Shown: one piece after another, positions 1 through 8,799 of the stretch
How positions within the stretch are numbered: position 1 is the first letter of the stretch
How the letters are laid out: each line of letters opens with the position of its first letter
Source: Enterococcus sp. 9D6_DIV0238
GTDB lineage: Bacteria > Bacillota > Bacilli > Lactobacillales > Enterococcaceae
DNA: 64,000 nucleotides
Direction of reading: 5' to 3'
Assembly: GCF_002174455.2 (NCBI RefSeq)
Contig: NZ_CP147246.1
Span: 957,501 to 1,021,500, forward strand
Position numbers and translations under genes: made by a program
The notes under the pieces: model-generated
The model's input: the letters and a program-made list of their open reading frames with translations, nothing else
Told to the model about the DNA's origin: nothing
The model's database searches: none

Positions 1-1129
1 CCATCATGATCTCTTCAATGATCGAACGAAGTCCACGGGCACCAGTGTTTCGTTCAATTGCTTTATTAGCGATCGCACGAAGAGCATCCTCTTCAAATTC
101 CAATTCTGTATCATCTAATGATAATAGTTTTTGGTATTGTTTCACTAATGCATTCTTAGGCTCAGTTAAAATGCGGACCAAGTCATCTGTCGTTAATTTT
201 TCTAATGCCGCAGTTACTGGTAAACGTCCAATAAATTCAGGGATCAAACCAAATTTCAATAAATCCTCTGGAATGATTTGCTGCATGATACTTTCATCTT
301 CATTGACTTTACTATTATTTGTACCAAAACCGATCGTTTTTTCACCTAAACGATTTTTTACGATTCCTTCGATACCGTCAAAAGCTCCGCCAACAATGAA
401 TAGTACATTCGTTGTATCGATTTGGATAAATTCTTGATGCGGGTGTTTACGTCCACCTTGAGGCGGCACACTGGCAACAGTTCCTTCCAAAATTTTAAGT
501 AAGGCTTGTTGAACGCCTTCACCAGAAACATCACGTGTGATCGAAACATTCTCACTTTTACGAGCGATTTTATCGATTTCATCGATGTAGATGATTCCTT
601 TTTCTGCACGCTCCACATTGAAATCAGCAGATTGTAATAACTTCAAGAGAATGTTCTCAACATCTTCCCCTACATAACCTGCTTCTGTTAAACTCGTCGC
701 GTCAGCAATCGCAAATGGTACATTCAATGTTTTAGCTAATGTTTGAGCCAAAAATGTTTTCCCAGAACCTGTTGGGCCAATTAAACAAATATTGCTCTTT
801 TGTAGTTCGACATCCTCAGAGCTTGACTTTTCTGATTGATTTACACGTTTATAGTGATTATAGACAGCTACTGCCAATGAGCGCTTTGCCTGATCTTGTC
901 CAATAACATATTCGTTTAAGACATCCAAAATTTCTTGAGGTTTTGGGACATCTGTTAGTTCACGTACGGCTTCATCGTAAAATTCTTCATCAATAATCTC
1001 TTTACATAAGTCGATACATTCATTACAAATATAGACACCTGGTCCAGCAACGATCTTCTTCACTTCTTCTTGTGTTTTACCACAGAATGAACAGCGGACT
1101 GCACCATTGTTATTTGTATTATCGTACAT
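1..1129 (-). CDS. clpX: ATP-dependent Clp protease ATP-binding subunit ClpX (3' end outside window)
   Basis: This is the AAA+ unfoldase of the ClpXP protease, which unfolds tagged proteins and feeds them to ClpP in the cytoplasm. About 376 codons are present. They start with an N-terminal zinc-binding domain (CSFCGK, then CNEC), followed by Walker A GPTGSGKT, and run to the sensor-2 region (GARGLRSI) at the window edge. ClpX is usually about 415 residues, so roughly the last 40 are missing. The start is the ATG at 1127-1129, chosen because it directly precedes the zinc-finger sequence. The gene is transcribed leftwards and is divergent from the lactonase gene. The family assignment is secure. 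Confidence 0.96.
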   Translation of the reverse strand, partial: MYDNTNNNGAVRCSFCGKTQEEVKKIVAGPGVYICNECIDLCKEIIDEEFYDEAVRELTDVPKPQEILDVLNEYVIGQDQAKRSLAVAVYNHYKRVNQSEKSSSEDVELQKSNICLIGPTGSGKTFLAQTLAKTLNVPFAIADATSLTEAGYVGEDVENILLKLLQSADFNVERAEKGIIYIDEIDKIARKSENVSITRDVSGEGVQQALLKILEGTVASVPPQGGRKHPHQEFIQIDTTNVLFIVGGAFDGIEGIVKNRLGEKTIGFGTNNSKVNEDESIMQQIIPEDLLKFGLIPEFIGRLPVTAALEKLTTDDLVRILTEPKNALVKQYQKLLSLDDTELEFEEDALRAIANKAIERNTGARGLRSIIEEIMM

Positions 1130-1248
1130 GCATGTCACCTCTCTAAATTAAAAATGACTGTCCATACAGTCTTAAAACATAATAGCACAAAACAAGTGAA
1201 AATGCGAACATTGGATTTGTAAAGTTTTTATAAATAAAGCAATACTTA

Positions 1249-1257
1249 TGTTATACT
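1249..1257 (+). promoter_or_regulatory. Extended -10 promoter of the lactonase gene
   Basis: TGTTATACT is an extended -10 (TG-n-TATACT). It lies about 60 bases before the lactonase start, and no strong -35 is visible. The GGAGGG ribosome site is at 1307-1312. Confidence 0.55.
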
Positions 1258-1318
1258 AAAATAGAAAAAATGATTTGCTGTAGCTTTACTAGACAGCAGT
1301 AAAAATGGAGGGAATTTC

Positions 1319-2347
1319 ATGCTGGAACAGATTTTATTAGGAACATATACTCGTCGAGTAAGTAAAGGGATCTATCAAATTGCACTTGATACAGATCAAG
1401 GAAAACTTTCGGAAGCTTCCTTATTAGTAGAAGAAACTAGCCCTACTTACTTAACCATAGATCAAAAGGGTGCTCTTTTCAACGTGACATCTGTTGATGG
1501 AGAAGGCGGCATGGCAGCCTACAAAGCAAAAGACGATCATTTTGACTTGATCAACAAAGTAACGGAAGCTGGTGCTCCCCCATGTTACGTTTCAGTTGAT
1601 GAAGAAAAGCAATTGGTTTTCGGTGCCAATTATCATCAAGGAATCATTCACGTTTATCGTATTTTAGCTGACGGCAGCTTGGAAGATGCGGATAAGATCA
1701 TCCATGATGAACCTACTGGCCCGCATGAAAATCAAGACAATGCTCACGTACATTATACGGATTTAACGCCAGATGGTCGCTTGGCTGTTTGTGATCTGGG
1801 AACAGATCGTGTCTATACGTATGACGTTAGTGCTGAAGGTAAGTTATCAGAAGTTGCACAATACATTGCAGAACCCGGCACTGGTCCTCGTCACTTGGTT
1901 TTCCATCCAACGAATCAAATCGCTTATCTTTTTGGTGAATTGGACAGTACAGTGACTGTTTTAGCCTACAATGCAGCAGACGGTTCATTTGAACAAGTAC
2001 AAAAAGTATCTACTTTGCCTGAAGGGTTCAACGAATTTAACGGCGGTGCTGCGATTCGTATTTCTGCTGATGGACGTTTTGTTTATGCGTCAAACCGTGG
2101 ACATGATTCGATTGCTGTTTTTGCTACTTCAGAAGATGGTCAAAAGATCGACCGTATTCAGCTAATTTCAACAGAAGGTGAAATTCCAAGAGATTTTGAC
2201 TTAGATCCTTCTGGTAAATTTGTTGTGGCAGCAAATCAAAATACGGACAATTTAACTCTTTATCGTCGTGATGAAGAAACTGGACTTCTAGAAATGATCC
2301 AAAAAGATGTTTATGCACCTGAGTGTGTTTGTGTCTATTTTAAATAA
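1319..2347 (+). CDS. Lactonase family protein (6-phosphogluconolactonase-type beta-propeller)
   Basis: This 342-aa protein has the lactonase seven-bladed propeller pattern throughout. It opens with LLGTYT and then repeats blade motifs such as GPRHLVFHP, FVYASNRGHDSIAVF and DPSGKFVVAANQ. Relatives include bacterial 6-phosphogluconolactonases of the YbhE/Pgl type, which hydrolyse 6-phosphogluconolactone in the oxidative pentose phosphate pathway. The true substrate here is inferred from the family. There is no signal peptide, so it is cytoplasmic. It is a single-gene unit with a GGAGGG ribosome site, an extended -10 promoter and its own terminator. Length is normal for the family. Confidence 0.88.
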   Translation: MLEQILLGTYTRRVSKGIYQIALDTDQGKLSEASLLVEETSPTYLTIDQKGALFNVTSVDGEGGMAAYKAKDDHFDLINKVTEAGAPPCYVSVDEEKQLVFGANYHQGIIHVYRILADGSLEDADKIIHDEPTGPHENQDNAHVHYTDLTPDGRLAVCDLGTDRVYTYDVSAEGKLSEVAQYIAEPGTGPRHLVFHPTNQIAYLFGELDSTVTVLAYNAADGSFEQVQKVSTLPEGFNEFNGGAAIRISADGRFVYASNRGHDSIAVFATSEDGQKIDRIQLISTEGEIPRDFDLDPSGKFVVAANQNTDNLTLYRRDEETGLLEMIQKDVYAPECVCVYFK

Positions 2348-2352
2348 GAAAT

Positions 2353-2397
2353 AAAAAAGCAGCAGAATCACGAAACGACCGATTCTGCTGCTTTTTT
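2353..2397. terminator. Bidirectional rho-independent terminator
   Basis: The inverted repeat GCAGCAGAATC / GATTCTGCTGC is flanked by an A run on the left and a T run on the right. It therefore works for the lactonase gene (+) and for the rpiR-family regulator (-), whose stop overlaps it. Confidence 0.9.
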
Positions 2398-3247
2398 ATT
2401 TTTCATAAGTTCGTACTTCGGCTTTTGACTCTTGGATCATCTCCAACGTTCGGTCAAAATTACGAGAAGCATAAGCGTAGAACAACACATCTACAACAAT
2501 AAATTGATCATGTAACGAGGTTGTTGCCGCACTTCTAAGGACGGCTTCATTTGAACGTACCGTCTGAAGTGAATAGGCTACCTTGTTGGTCAACGTGTTG
2601 TTGCCAAATTGAGAGAGGCCGATCGTTTTCAGCTGATGTTTTTTCGCTACATCAACTAAGCGCAGCACTTCCTTCGTTTCCCCCGAATGAGAAACACAGA
2701 AAAAGACTGCATCTTTTGGAGCTGAAACTAGAATCGTCACTAAAACATGAGAGTCTTGTACACAAACGACCGTTTTACCGATCCGATTCCATTTTTGAGC
2801 AATGTTTTCCGCCACTAAATAAGAAGCCCCTATGCCAAAAACATAAATGATCGGTGCAGCGACCAACAGATCGACGATCGTTTCTACTCGTTCTTCATTT
2901 AATAACGCGACTGTTTCCTGCATTGATTGATAGGCATTTCCTAATAATTTTGTCTTGATTTCATCGACCGATTCATTTGCTGTGATATCTGAATACCCTT
3001 CATACACAGGTGTTTCGATTTCAGCAGATAAACGAACTTTCAACTGAGTAAAACTAGACACATCGATTTTCTTACAAAAACGAATAACGGTTGCTGGACT
3101 CGTCCCTGCATAGTTGGCTAATTCTGCCGCTGTCATATCGATCACTTTTGCAGGATCTTCTAAAATCGCGTTTCCTATTTTTTGTTCAGATTTTGGCAGC
3201 ACATCCAACAGACTGATAATTCTACCTTGAATATTTTCACCACTCAT
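2396..3247 (-). CDS. MurR/RpiR family transcriptional regulator
   Basis: This 283-aa regulator has an N-terminal RpiR helix-turn-helix (residues 1-80, with LANYAGTSPATVIRFCKKI) and a C-terminal SIS sugar-phosphate-binding domain (about 120-250, with YVFGIGASYLVA and CVSHSGETKEV). It is the last gene of the PTS-EIIC / membrane protein / mupG / anmK operon, 56 bases after anmK. It therefore probably senses a MurNAc-6-phosphate-like ligand and controls the operon, which is an inference from context. A good GGAGAG ribosome site precedes ATG 3245-3247. It ends at a shared bidirectional terminator. Confidence 0.9.
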   Translation of the reverse strand: MSGENIQGRIISLLDVLPKSEQKIGNAILEDPAKVIDMTAAELANYAGTSPATVIRFCKKIDVSSFTQLKVRLSAEIETPVYEGYSDITANESVDEIKTKLLGNAYQSMQETVALLNEERVETIVDLLVAAPIIYVFGIGASYLVAENIAQKWNRIGKTVVCVQDSHVLVTILVSAPKDAVFFCVSHSGETKEVLRLVDVAKKHQLKTIGLSQFGNNTLTNKVAYSLQTVRSNEAVLRSAATTSLHDQFIVVDVLFYAYASRNFDRTLEMIQESKAEVRTYEK

Positions 3248-3274
3248 TTACTGCTCTCCTTTTTATGTACATTA

Positions 3275-3297
3275 GGGCGAATCATAGAAATTCGCCC
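3275..3297 (-). other. Intercistronic stem-loop between anmK and the regulator
   Basis: The perfect inverted repeat GGGCGAAT / ATTCGCCC has a 7-base loop and no T run in either direction. It is more like an mRNA stability or processing element than a terminator. It would separate the level of the regulator from that of the enzymes. Confidence 0.45.
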
Positions 3298-3303
3298 CTG
3301 CAT

Positions 3304-4431
3304 TCAATAATAAGTTATACTTCCCAATGGTACTGCTCGTTTTGCTCCAGTCGCATTTGGGACATTTCCGCTTCTATGCTGCAGTGTTTGATTTGCTAAA
3401 ATAGCCATTGCAACAGCCTCTTTGGCTTCAGAAGAAAAACCGATCTCTTCTTGGATCAATACGCTAGCTTCCGGTAATTCTTCTTTGATCATCGTAACCA
3501 GTGTGGGATTATAACTTCCCCCGCCCCCGATAATAAGCTCTGTTTTACCCTTTATAAAAGGTCGAACCGCTTCTGTGATCGACTTTGCAGTGAACATCGT
3601 TGCTGTTGCTATCAAATCTACTGGATCTAATGGCCATTTCTCGATCAAAGCCATAGTGAACTGTTTACCGAAGTCTTCTCGTCCAGTTGTCTTTGGATAC
3701 GCCTTTTGAATATAAGGATGTGTCATCAATTCATCTAATAAAGCTTGATTTACTGTTCCTTGTTTTGCGTAAAAACCATCGTTGTCGTACTCTTGACCGA
3801 AAAAGTGGACGCATAATTCATTCATGATCACATTTCCAGGTCCTGTATCAAATGCAATCATATCCGTCAATTTCCCGGATTCTGGCAGTACGGTAACATT
3901 TCCGATCCCGCCAATATTTTGTAAAAGTCTTGTGGTGCCTCTTTTTTGGTACAATACATATTCTGAATACGGAACGATCGGTGCTCCTTGTCCGCCAACT
4001 GCCATATCTCTTTCTCTAAAGTTTGAAATGACTGTCGTCTTTGTTCGCTCACAAATAACAGCGGGATCTCCGATTTGCAAGGTAGATGCAACAAAATCAT
4101 CTCTCTCAAATGGAATGTGAAACAAGGTTTGTCCATGACTGCCGATAAATTCTAGCTCTTCACTTGAAATTCCTGCTTTTTCACACACCAATAGAGTCGC
4201 TTGTGCAAATCGTTCTCCTAATTCAACATTCAGTGAGCAGATCTTTTCAACATCAGAAGACTCTAACGAAAGAGCCTCCCGAATTCTTTTCAATGTAGTT
4301 CTTTCAAACGGCAATGTGGAAAATGCTAGAAGCTTGACCATCGTCTCTTCATCTTTGCCGCTAATGTCAACTAAGGCTGCATCGATTCCGTCTAAAGAAG
4401 TTCCTGACATCAAACCAACTGCATATACCAT
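3304..4431 (-). CDS. anmK: Anhydro-N-acetylmuramic acid kinase
   Basis: This 375-aa member of the AnmK family starts with the signature GLMSGTSLDGIDAAL and contains AFDTGPGNVIMNE and a GGGGSYN loop. Known AnmK hydrolyses the 1,6-anhydro bond of anhydroMurNAc and phosphorylates it to MurNAc-6-phosphate, a step of cell-wall recycling. It follows mupG with 49 bases between and precedes the RpiR regulator. The usual next enzyme, the MurNAc-6-P etherase MurQ, is not in this operon or elsewhere in the window and must be encoded elsewhere if the pathway is complete. Length and motifs are intact. Confidence 0.93.
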   Translation of the reverse strand: MVYAVGLMSGTSLDGIDAALVDISGKDEETMVKLLAFSTLPFERTTLKRIREALSLESSDVEKICSLNVELGERFAQATLLVCEKAGISSEELEFIGSHGQTLFHIPFERDDFVASTLQIGDPAVICERTKTTVISNFRERDMAVGGQGAPIVPYSEYVLYQKRGTTRLLQNIGGIGNVTVLPESGKLTDMIAFDTGPGNVIMNELCVHFFGQEYDNDGFYAKQGTVNQALLDELMTHPYIQKAYPKTTGREDFGKQFTMALIEKWPLDPVDLIATATMFTAKSITEAVRPFIKGKTELIIGGGGSYNPTLVTMIKEELPEASVLIQEEIGFSSEAKEAVAMAILANQTLQHRSGNVPNATGAKRAVPLGSITYY

Positions 4432-4480
4432 TCTTTACACCTCTATTATACTGTTTTTAGTTTTAAATGTCTCCATTGCT

Positions 4481-5575
4481 TTAGTGACTAGTGACCTCAT
4501 GAAAAGCAAATTTCTGCCAAGGCCTAATATACGGCAGCAGAACTTGATCAGCAATGGTCACTTTGCCAACAACGTTTGATTTACCCGAATTTTCCATAGG
4601 TAATAACGCTAATTGCAGTTCTCCTGCATAGTGTGCATACAATGATGTCTCTATGATGATATCACCAGTTTGCATATCCACCGTGTGAAACGGCGTAAAA
4701 TCATGACCTTTGTACTTCACACGACTCTGTGTCGAACGAATAACATAGTCGGAAACATCTCCGCGATTAAAATGGAACTCGTTCAAAATAATATTTCTTT
4801 CCGTCTCAGGTGTTCTATTATCGATCTCACAATCAAACGTTAAACGATAGGGATCAAGCTCACTCAATGCTTTTAATTCGGCTTCTGAAGCAAAGGCATT
4901 AGCAATAATTACATCATCTATCAAATCTGTTGCCCACAAATGTTTAGCTTGTGTTGTGATCGGCCAGTTTCGATGCAGCTCCAAAGTACATAACCCCTCC
5001 TCAACTGGCCAAGGACCCACTTTGGCGGTAGGAGAATTGATAAAAGCAGCGGTTCGGATGCCTTGTTCTTTATAAACCTTTGTTGTTTCCAAAAAATGCT
5101 CATAACTTAAACCAGTATAACGATGAGGATAAAAATTATGGCAACCTAATAACTTATCTACATTTGCTTGATAGCTTAAAATATTTTCTACATAACGCGT
5201 GCCTGAGCTAACATTCAATTCGATCGATAGATCTTGCGGATTAAAACTCATAATCGATTCTTCGCTTCCAGTGAAGCCCATATCTAAACGAATCCCATCT
5301 GCTCCAAGTTCTTTAAAAAAAGATAAGTCATTATAACTGATCCCAAGTTCATTGAATACTTTTGGACTAACATCTGCAATAACTTCCATGCCTAGATCTT
5401 TAGCATAAAAAATCGTTTCTTTAAATGCTGCAACAATTTTTTCTTTCCCCTCATCAACAGATAATAAACAAGTAAACACCCGTTTGAAATTATAAGTTGC
5501 TGCTAATGATAAATAGCTTTTGATTTCTTCTACGCTGCTATGATTTGGATAAATCGATAAGCCAAGTTTTCTCAT
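4481..5575 (-). CDS. mupG: DUF871 / MupG-type 6-phospho-N-acetylmuramidase
   Basis: This 364-aa protein fits the DUF871 family, a TIM-barrel domain (about 1-240) plus a C-terminal domain. The family includes S. aureus MupG (GH170), which splits MurNAc-6-P-GlcNAc taken up by a PTS into MurNAc-6-P and GlcNAc. Visible family features are GLSIYP at the N-terminus, GADGIRLDMGF, the HNFYPHRYTGLS segment and FINSP. The ATG overlaps the stop of the small membrane protein gene (TAATG), showing translational coupling. The context of PTS EIIC, AnmK and a MurR-like regulator supports the muropeptide-sugar role. Confidence 0.88.
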   Translation of the reverse strand: MRKLGLSIYPNHSSVEEIKSYLSLAATYNFKRVFTCLLSVDEGKEKIVAAFKETIFYAKDLGMEVIADVSPKVFNELGISYNDLSFFKELGADGIRLDMGFTGSEESIMSFNPQDLSIELNVSSGTRYVENILSYQANVDKLLGCHNFYPHRYTGLSYEHFLETTKVYKEQGIRTAAFINSPTAKVGPWPVEEGLCTLELHRNWPITTQAKHLWATDLIDDVIIANAFASEAELKALSELDPYRLTFDCEIDNRTPETERNIILNEFHFNRGDVSDYVIRSTQSRVKYKGHDFTPFHTVDMQTGDIIIETSLYAHYAGELQLALLPMENSGKSNVVGKVTIADQVLLPYIRPWQKFAFHEVTSH

Positions 5576-5856
5576 TATTTTTGCTCCATTTCGTAAGTAA
5601 CTCTCTTTTGTTCTGCTATTAGTCGACTGCTTTCAAAAAAAACTACTGCCAATATCCCGCTTACACCATAAATGATTTGCCGAAGTCCATCTGACATATT
5701 CGGAAATAGTAAACTAGGAACCAAGACGATCAAAAAAACGAGACAGCCAGTCAACCAACGATTCGGTAGCCAATTTTTCTTCTTTAAATAATGAGTCAGG
5801 AATAAACCAACGAGAATAAAAACAACACTTGCTGTTAAAAATATGATCTTTGTCAT
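5575..5856 (-). CDS. Small membrane protein of the muropeptide-sugar operon
   Basis: This is a 93-aa hydrophobic protein. Segments at about residues 2-22, 33-52 and 57-75 look membrane-spanning, and the C-terminus is a short charged tail (RLIAEQKRVTYE). I do not recognise a named family. An upstream in-frame ATG exists, but ATG 5854-5856 has the GAGAGGA ribosome site at good spacing and begins a typical membrane segment. The gene lies between the PTS EIIC gene and mupG, and its stop overlaps the mupG start. A function in uptake or as a transporter accessory is only inference. Confidence 0.75.
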   Translation of the reverse strand: MTKIIFLTASVVFILVGLFLTHYLKKKNWLPNRWLTGCLVFLIVLVPSLLFPNMSDGLRQIIYGVSGILAVVFFESSRLIAEQKRVTYEMEQK

Positions 5857-5933
5857 TCTAATTTCCTCTCTTCTAAAACCAACTAAAATAAGAAACTGGA
5901 AATCCACCTAAGTCTATTTCCAGTATATCTATC

Positions 5934-7229
5934 TTAATTTGTTTCTCCCAAAGCATGCTCTTTTTCAAGTTCATTGTTATCATAGATCATCACAAATGGG
6001 TAATAGATCACCACAGAAATAACGATCAAAATAACATTCAATACAGCTGCCCGCCAGTCACCGCCTGTCGCCAAGTATGCACCGATCGGACCAGGCAGCG
6101 TCCATGGTGCAGTGAAAATCACGCGATTCACTAAGCCTAGCTGTGTAGCAAACCAAGCAATCGTTGCTGTGACCATCGGTGTTAAGATAAATGGAATGAT
6201 CAAAATAGGATTCAAAACGATCGGTGTTCCAAAAATCAACGGCTCATTGATATTGAAAATCGCTGGTGCTAAAGTAGCTTTACCCAATTTTGAAGCAAAT
6301 TGCGATTTTGTCTTAAAAGCAAGTAATAAGGCTAACCCAATTGTACAGCCAGAACCGCCGATCCAAATGAACCATTGGTAAAAAGGTTCAGCTGCAATAC
6401 TTGGCAGCTCTTTTCCAGCAGCCATCGCAGCAGTATTGCCATCTAATAACTGTAGCCATAATGGTCTAGCCAAGGAACCAACGATCGATACGCCATGAAT
6501 CCCAAAAGACCAGAAAAAAGTGATCAAGAAAATCAAAAGTAACACACTAGGTAAGCTGTCAGCAGCACTCACTAAAGGGCTTACAATCTTTGAAATCGTT
6601 GAATGCCAGTCAAAGCCGATAAAGTAAGTCAATGTAGAAATTCCTAAAATTACGATCAAGGTCGGTGTCAATGTTTCAAATGATCTGGCAACTGCTGGAG
6701 GTACTTGTTCCGGCATCGTGATTTTAAATTTTGATTTATCTGTTAAACGATAAATTTCTACAGCTAAGATCGATGTAATGATCCCGACAAACATACCGCC
6801 GCCGCCTAAATTAGCCATTGGCAATACAAAACCAGCAGTTCCTGCCGCATCCAGCGCCTCAGCTGGAATATTAACTGGAACAAATGTTAATAAAAATGCA
6901 ATCGTAGATAAGATCCCGCCGGATATCACATCCAAATTATAAGTCTTAGATAAACTTGCACCAATACCAAAGGTAGCATACAACGTCATGATATACATCG
7001 TCATTCGATACGGTAACAGAATCGTTGCGGCATTAGCAGTTAAAAACTGTGTTACACCCCAGCCGGCCGGTAGTGGCGGAAAGGCAATGATCAAGAAGAA
7101 CGATCCGATAATGATCAAAGGTAATGTGGCAATGATTCCATCTCTTATCGCACGTAAATGACGTTGATTTGCCAGCTTAGCCATCGGTCCAGCTAAATGA
7201 ACTTCAATAAACTCAGTAAACTTTTTCAC
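5934..7229 (-). CDS. PTS sugar transporter subunit IIC (Lac/cellobiose family)
   Basis: This EIIC permease of about 431 residues is of the lactose/cellobiose type, with some ten membrane segments. It has the family motif NQRHLRAIRDGI near the N-terminus and FNINEPLIFGTPIVLNP in the substrate loop. It imports and phosphorylates a sugar together with EIIA and EIIB proteins that are not encoded here. With MupG and AnmK next to it, the likely substrate is a MurNAc-containing disaccharide (inference). The start is GTG 7227-7229, nine bases after AGGAG. The upstream ATG at 7236-7238 touches the AGGAG and is less likely. It is the first gene of the operon. Confidence 0.88.
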   Translation of the reverse strand: MKKFTEFIEVHLAGPMAKLANQRHLRAIRDGIIATLPLIIIGSFFLIIAFPPLPAGWGVTQFLTANAATILLPYRMTMYIMTLYATFGIGASLSKTYNLDVISGGILSTIAFLLTFVPVNIPAEALDAAGTAGFVLPMANLGGGGMFVGIITSILAVEIYRLTDKSKFKITMPEQVPPAVARSFETLTPTLIVILGISTLTYFIGFDWHSTISKIVSPLVSAADSLPSVLLLIFLITFFWSFGIHGVSIVGSLARPLWLQLLDGNTAAMAAGKELPSIAAEPFYQWFIWIGGSGCTIGLALLLAFKTKSQFASKLGKATLAPAIFNINEPLIFGTPIVLNPILIIPFILTPMVTATIAWFATQLGLVNRVIFTAPWTLPGPIGAYLATGGDWRAAVLNVILIVISVVIYYPFVMIYDNNELEKEHALGETN

Positions 7230-7238
7230 TAAACTCAT

Positions 7239-7782
7239 CTCCTAATTTACACTCATTTTATTTATAAAACCCTTACATAAAGCCCTTACAAAAAATCATA
7301 AAAAAACATAATTGCACAACCACTAATCATTTCCTGTCGTACGAAGAAATATAACCTTTTCTGTAAAACATGAACAAGTGCCTCTCTCTAATTCTCTGTT
7401 TTCTCCCTTCATTACTTTCGTTTTCCAGTTTTCAATATACATTCATGTTCTGTCAATCAATGCTTATTCCTCTCATCGACAAACCTATCATACAGCTAAA
7501 GAACTTTTTTTTCAATATTTTTGTATAAAAAAAGAAATAAAATTTCTTTATGATCAAAAAAAGAAAAAGAATAGTCTTTAATAGCCATCATCTTCTCTTC
7601 TAAAAACTTCGTTTCAATACACTATATTGATCAGCAAATAACGAGGCTAACATAAAAAAGACTCCTTTTAAGACATAAGTCAGCAATTGAACATCACTTT
7701 TTTATCGAAAAAATAAATGATTCCTCTGCTTATTACTTAGCACTAGCTCCTTTTTATTTAGTCTCGTTTGCACTTTATCTCG
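7239..7782. promoter_or_regulatory. Regulatory region upstream of the muropeptide-sugar operon, with a candidate RpiR operator
   Basis: This 544-base AT-rich stretch has no credible gene. It contains a perfect palindrome at 7532-7548 (AAGAAAT-AAA-ATTTCTT), the kind of site RpiR-family regulators bind. It also has two direct copies of CCCTTACA (7270-7277 and 7283-7290) close to the EIIC start. No clear -35/-10 pair stands out. A weak GACT/AGTC hairpin with a T run near 7650-7675 may end the 103-aa gene, which is transcribed from the right. Confidence 0.4.
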
Positions 7783-8094
7783 TCAAATCATAAAAAAATC
7801 AAATCCATCTTCTGGTTCTCCAACTTTAAACCCTAGTATAGCTGTTGCTTGTTCTTTAAACAGCGTAAACCAAGCATTCCAGTCATCATCGGATAATCTA
7901 GCATAAAATTGCAGCCCGCTTGGTTCTACAGACACCTCAATGATCTCTTCATTTTCATCATTGGCAAACCAAGTTGGAATCCCCTCATAGTAGCCTTTCC
8001 ACTGCGGCATTTCTGTATAAAGGAGTTGAAGACGTGTCCAGTAGCTATCAGACAATGTATAGTGAATATTCAAGTTATGATTGTGTACTTTCAT
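7783..8094 (-). CDS. Hypothetical protein, 103 aa
   Basis: I do not recognise a family. The protein is small, soluble and acidic, rich in aromatic residues (many Trp, Tyr and Phe), and ends in DGFDFFMI. There is no signal peptide or membrane segment. Its start overlaps the stop of the SseB-like gene by four bases (8091-8094), so it is translated as part of an operon with the SseB-like and HEAT-like genes to its right. Acidic, aromatic-rich small proteins of this size are common among immunity-type proteins, but nothing here proves that role. Confidence 0.75.
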   Translation of the reverse strand: MKVHNHNLNIHYTLSDSYWTRLQLLYTEMPQWKGYYEGIPTWFANDENEEIIEVSVEPSGLQFYARLSDDDWNAWFTLFKEQATAILGFKVGEPEDGFDFFMI

Positions 8095-8780
8095 TGATTG
8101 GCGGTTCCTTTTTCATAGATTTGGTACTGCTCTTCATTTAAAAAGTTATCATACATAAAATCTACTGGATAGAGGGCTTTGCTAGACAAACAAATTTCTC
8201 CAATTTTCGGACCGATTTCAGGTACAATCTCTTTTGCTCTTTCACTATCAATAAAAACAGCGTAGCTAAATTCATCTTGTCTATTCATAAATCCCAAATA
8301 AATAGCACTGATCGAAGGGTCATTTTTGGCATAAGCAACTAAAAAATCAATGATTGCCTCAGGTCGTTCAGCAGGTAAACCAATATGAATCTTAGTATCT
8401 TGTTTAATGACATGATGAGAAGAAAAAACAGATCGATTCAACTGTACGCTATCTGTGTTCGGATTAAGCCATAAAAAATCAATTCCTAGATTCTCCTCAA
8501 AAAGCTTAACGATACCGTCGAAATCCAAAGCGATAAAGCGATCATTTTTTTTATAGGCCGGAACATGTTGACTGACATCTGTGTACGCATATAAAAATGT
8601 TTTTCCGTCCGGCATACTACCAACACTGATATGTCTATCCTCATTTATATCAAGGATCACATTTGTAGCTGTTTTGAGCCAAGCGATCACCTGCTTTATT
8701 CCTTCTTCATTTCTAGGATAATTAAATGCATTTGGCGACGTTACCTTTTGCTTTTTTTTAAATAAGTTAAAAATAGTCAT
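8091..8780 (-). CDS. SseB family protein
   Basis: The 229-aa protein has an N-terminal SseB-like domain (about 20-115, with DGKTFLYAYTD and an FIALDFDGIVKLF / LNPNTD segment) and an SseB_C-like half (about 120-225, with IHIGLPAERPEAI). E. coli SseB is linked to serine sensitivity, and the biochemical role of the family is not settled. An ATG two codons further upstream sits on the ribosome site. ATG 8778-8780 is better spaced from GGAG and is preferred. The gene lies in a three-gene unit, overlapping the 103-aa gene and 19 bases after the HEAT-like gene. Confidence 0.75.
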   Translation of the reverse strand: MTIFNLFKKKQKVTSPNAFNYPRNEEGIKQVIAWLKTATNVILDINEDRHISVGSMPDGKTFLYAYTDVSQHVPAYKKNDRFIALDFDGIVKLFEENLGIDFLWLNPNTDSVQLNRSVFSSHHVIKQDTKIHIGLPAERPEAIIDFLVAYAKNDPSISAIYLGFMNRQDEFSYAVFIDSERAKEIVPEIGPKIGEICLSSKALYPVDFMYDNFLNEEQYQIYEKGTANQ

Positions 8781-8799
8781 TTTCATTCTCCTTTTTCAT

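Noticed and set aside
7378..7581. 67-codon plus-strand open frame
   Set aside because: It lies in the AT-rich regulatory region, has no ribosome site, ends in a poly-Lys tail from an A-rich run and overlaps the candidate operator.
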